Shown in pieces: positions 8,114-8,706 of a DNA stretch of 8,706 nucleotides. Position 1 is the stretch's first letter. Each line of letters opens with the position of its first letter. This DNA is from an uncultured Pirellula sp. (GTDB lineage: Bacteria; Planctomycetota; Planctomycetia; Pirellulales; Pirellulaceae). The notes under the pieces were generated by a model. The model saw nothing but the letters and a program-made list of their open reading frames with translations. It was not told where the DNA came from and ran no database searches. The translations under genes were made by a program, and so were the position numbers. Where the stretch lies: assembly GCA_903837255.1 (NCBI GenBank), contig CAILTZ010000581.1, positions 1 to 8,706 of the forward strand, in the 5' to 3' direction.

Positions 8114-8706
8114 TTATTTCGGGGCAGGATTTTTGACGGTCAGTTTAGCAAAGAAGAGACCTTTCGGATCGCCGCGTTGCAGGGATTCATCCATCGTCGC
8201 GATGGTCCGCGTCGGGGTCCCGTCGAAGACTTCTTGGCCATTCCATGAGACCTTGACCTCTTGATCGCAATTAACAAAGTCATCCCTCAGATAGATCGAC
8301 AGATCCTTGAGCTCCGATTCCTCGACCGAGATTTTTTGCCCGTCACGCTTGGCGATGGTCAGAGCTCGATCGGGGATATCCCCGTCGGTCGCCAACCAAT
8401 AGAACCGACGGCCGACGATATCGTCTTGTTTCCAAACAATCCGTTCCGGATATCTCTGTCGCTTGAATTCCTTCATCCAGGGCAGCGCTTCGGCATCTTG
8501 TCGATCCATCCAGTGTGGTTTACCCGCATGGAGCTTCACAAAGTGCTTGTAACCCTTCGGATCCTTGGCTTCAAGATCGGCGAGCAATCCCTTCCAATTT
8601 TCAGCGATCTTGTTGCGATTGTACGCGCTATCTTTTTCTCCCATGTGAATGGTGAAAGGGAGATTCCGTAGCCCCAGCGGCGACGTTTCGTTCGGGTGGC
8701 CTGCCA
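8114..8706 (-). CDS. Alpha/beta-hydrolase fold esterase, C-terminal part (5' end beyond window)
   Basis: About 196 residues are visible; the frame is open to the right window edge. Residues AGHPNETSPLGLRNLPFTIH precede the ATG at 8642-8644, so that ATG is internal. The pattern resembles the C-terminal half of dienelactone-hydrolase / PHB-depolymerase-like esterases. GEKDSAYNRN fits the catalytic Asp loop (Asp codon 8630-8632), and HAGKPHWMDRQDAEALPWM fits the catalytic His loop (His codon 8513-8515). The nucleophile elbow GxSxG lies outside the window, so the triad cannot be confirmed. A C-terminal beta-rich segment (LSIYLRDDFVNCDQEVKVSW, then GTPTRTIATMDESLQRGDP) matches the tail often seen on planctomycete members. 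The substrate is unknown and any export signal would be off-window. It appears to be upstream in the same operon as the PSCyt1/DUF1549/DUF1553 gene. Confidence 0.7.
   Translation of the reverse strand, partial: AGHPNETSPLGLRNLPFTIHMGEKDSAYNRNKIAENWKGLLADLEAKDPKGYKHFVKLHAGKPHWMDRQDAEALPWMKEFKRQRYPERIVWKQDDIVGRRFYWLATDGDIPDRALTIAKRDGQKISVEESELKDLSIYLRDDFVNCDQEVKVSWNGQEVFDGTPTRTIATMDESLQRGDPKGLFFAKLTVKNPAPK

Overview
The window reads as chromosomal DNA from a planctomycete, probably of the Pirellulaceae type. The best evidence is a minus-strand gene pair found almost only in Planctomycetota and relatives: a very large exported protein with PSCyt1, DUF1549 (PSCyt2) and DUF1553 (PSD1) domains, followed by a DUF1501 protein. 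Base composition is moderately GC-rich. The hexamer CGATCG is strikingly frequent, in coding and non-coding DNA alike.

Layout. (1) Bases 1-1820, plus strand: mnmG (gidA), the FAD-dependent tRNA-modification enzyme. It is cut by the left window edge, so its start and nucleotide-binding loop are missing. (2) Bases 1817-3186, plus strand: an FAD-dependent amine-oxidase/phytoene-desaturase-like oxidoreductase that begins at the mnmG stop (GTGA overlap). It is split into two frames by a -1 shift at a CCCTTTT run near 2235. (3) Bases 3187-3534: a 348-bp non-coding gap between convergent genes. It holds an array of degenerate 9-bp GTC-led units, then a GC-rich hairpin, then a second smaller hairpin; together they look like a REP-type intergenic element. 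(4) Bases 8706-3535, minus strand: three tightly packed genes read leftwards. First is the C-terminal part of an alpha/beta-hydrolase esterase (cut by the right edge), then the 999-residue PSCyt1/DUF1549/DUF1553 protein 17 bp later, then the Tat-signal DUF1501 protein 8 bp later.

How the genes fit together. The two plus-strand genes share only flavin use and a possible translational coupling; no common pathway is evident. The three minus-strand genes look like one transcription unit. Two of the products carry export signals, one Sec-type with haem-binding motifs and one Tat-type. This suggests an extracytoplasmic redox and hydrolytic function whose substrate is not known. I saw no tRNA, rRNA, CRISPR array, transposase or phage gene. 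All calls rest on reading motifs by eye; no database search was made.
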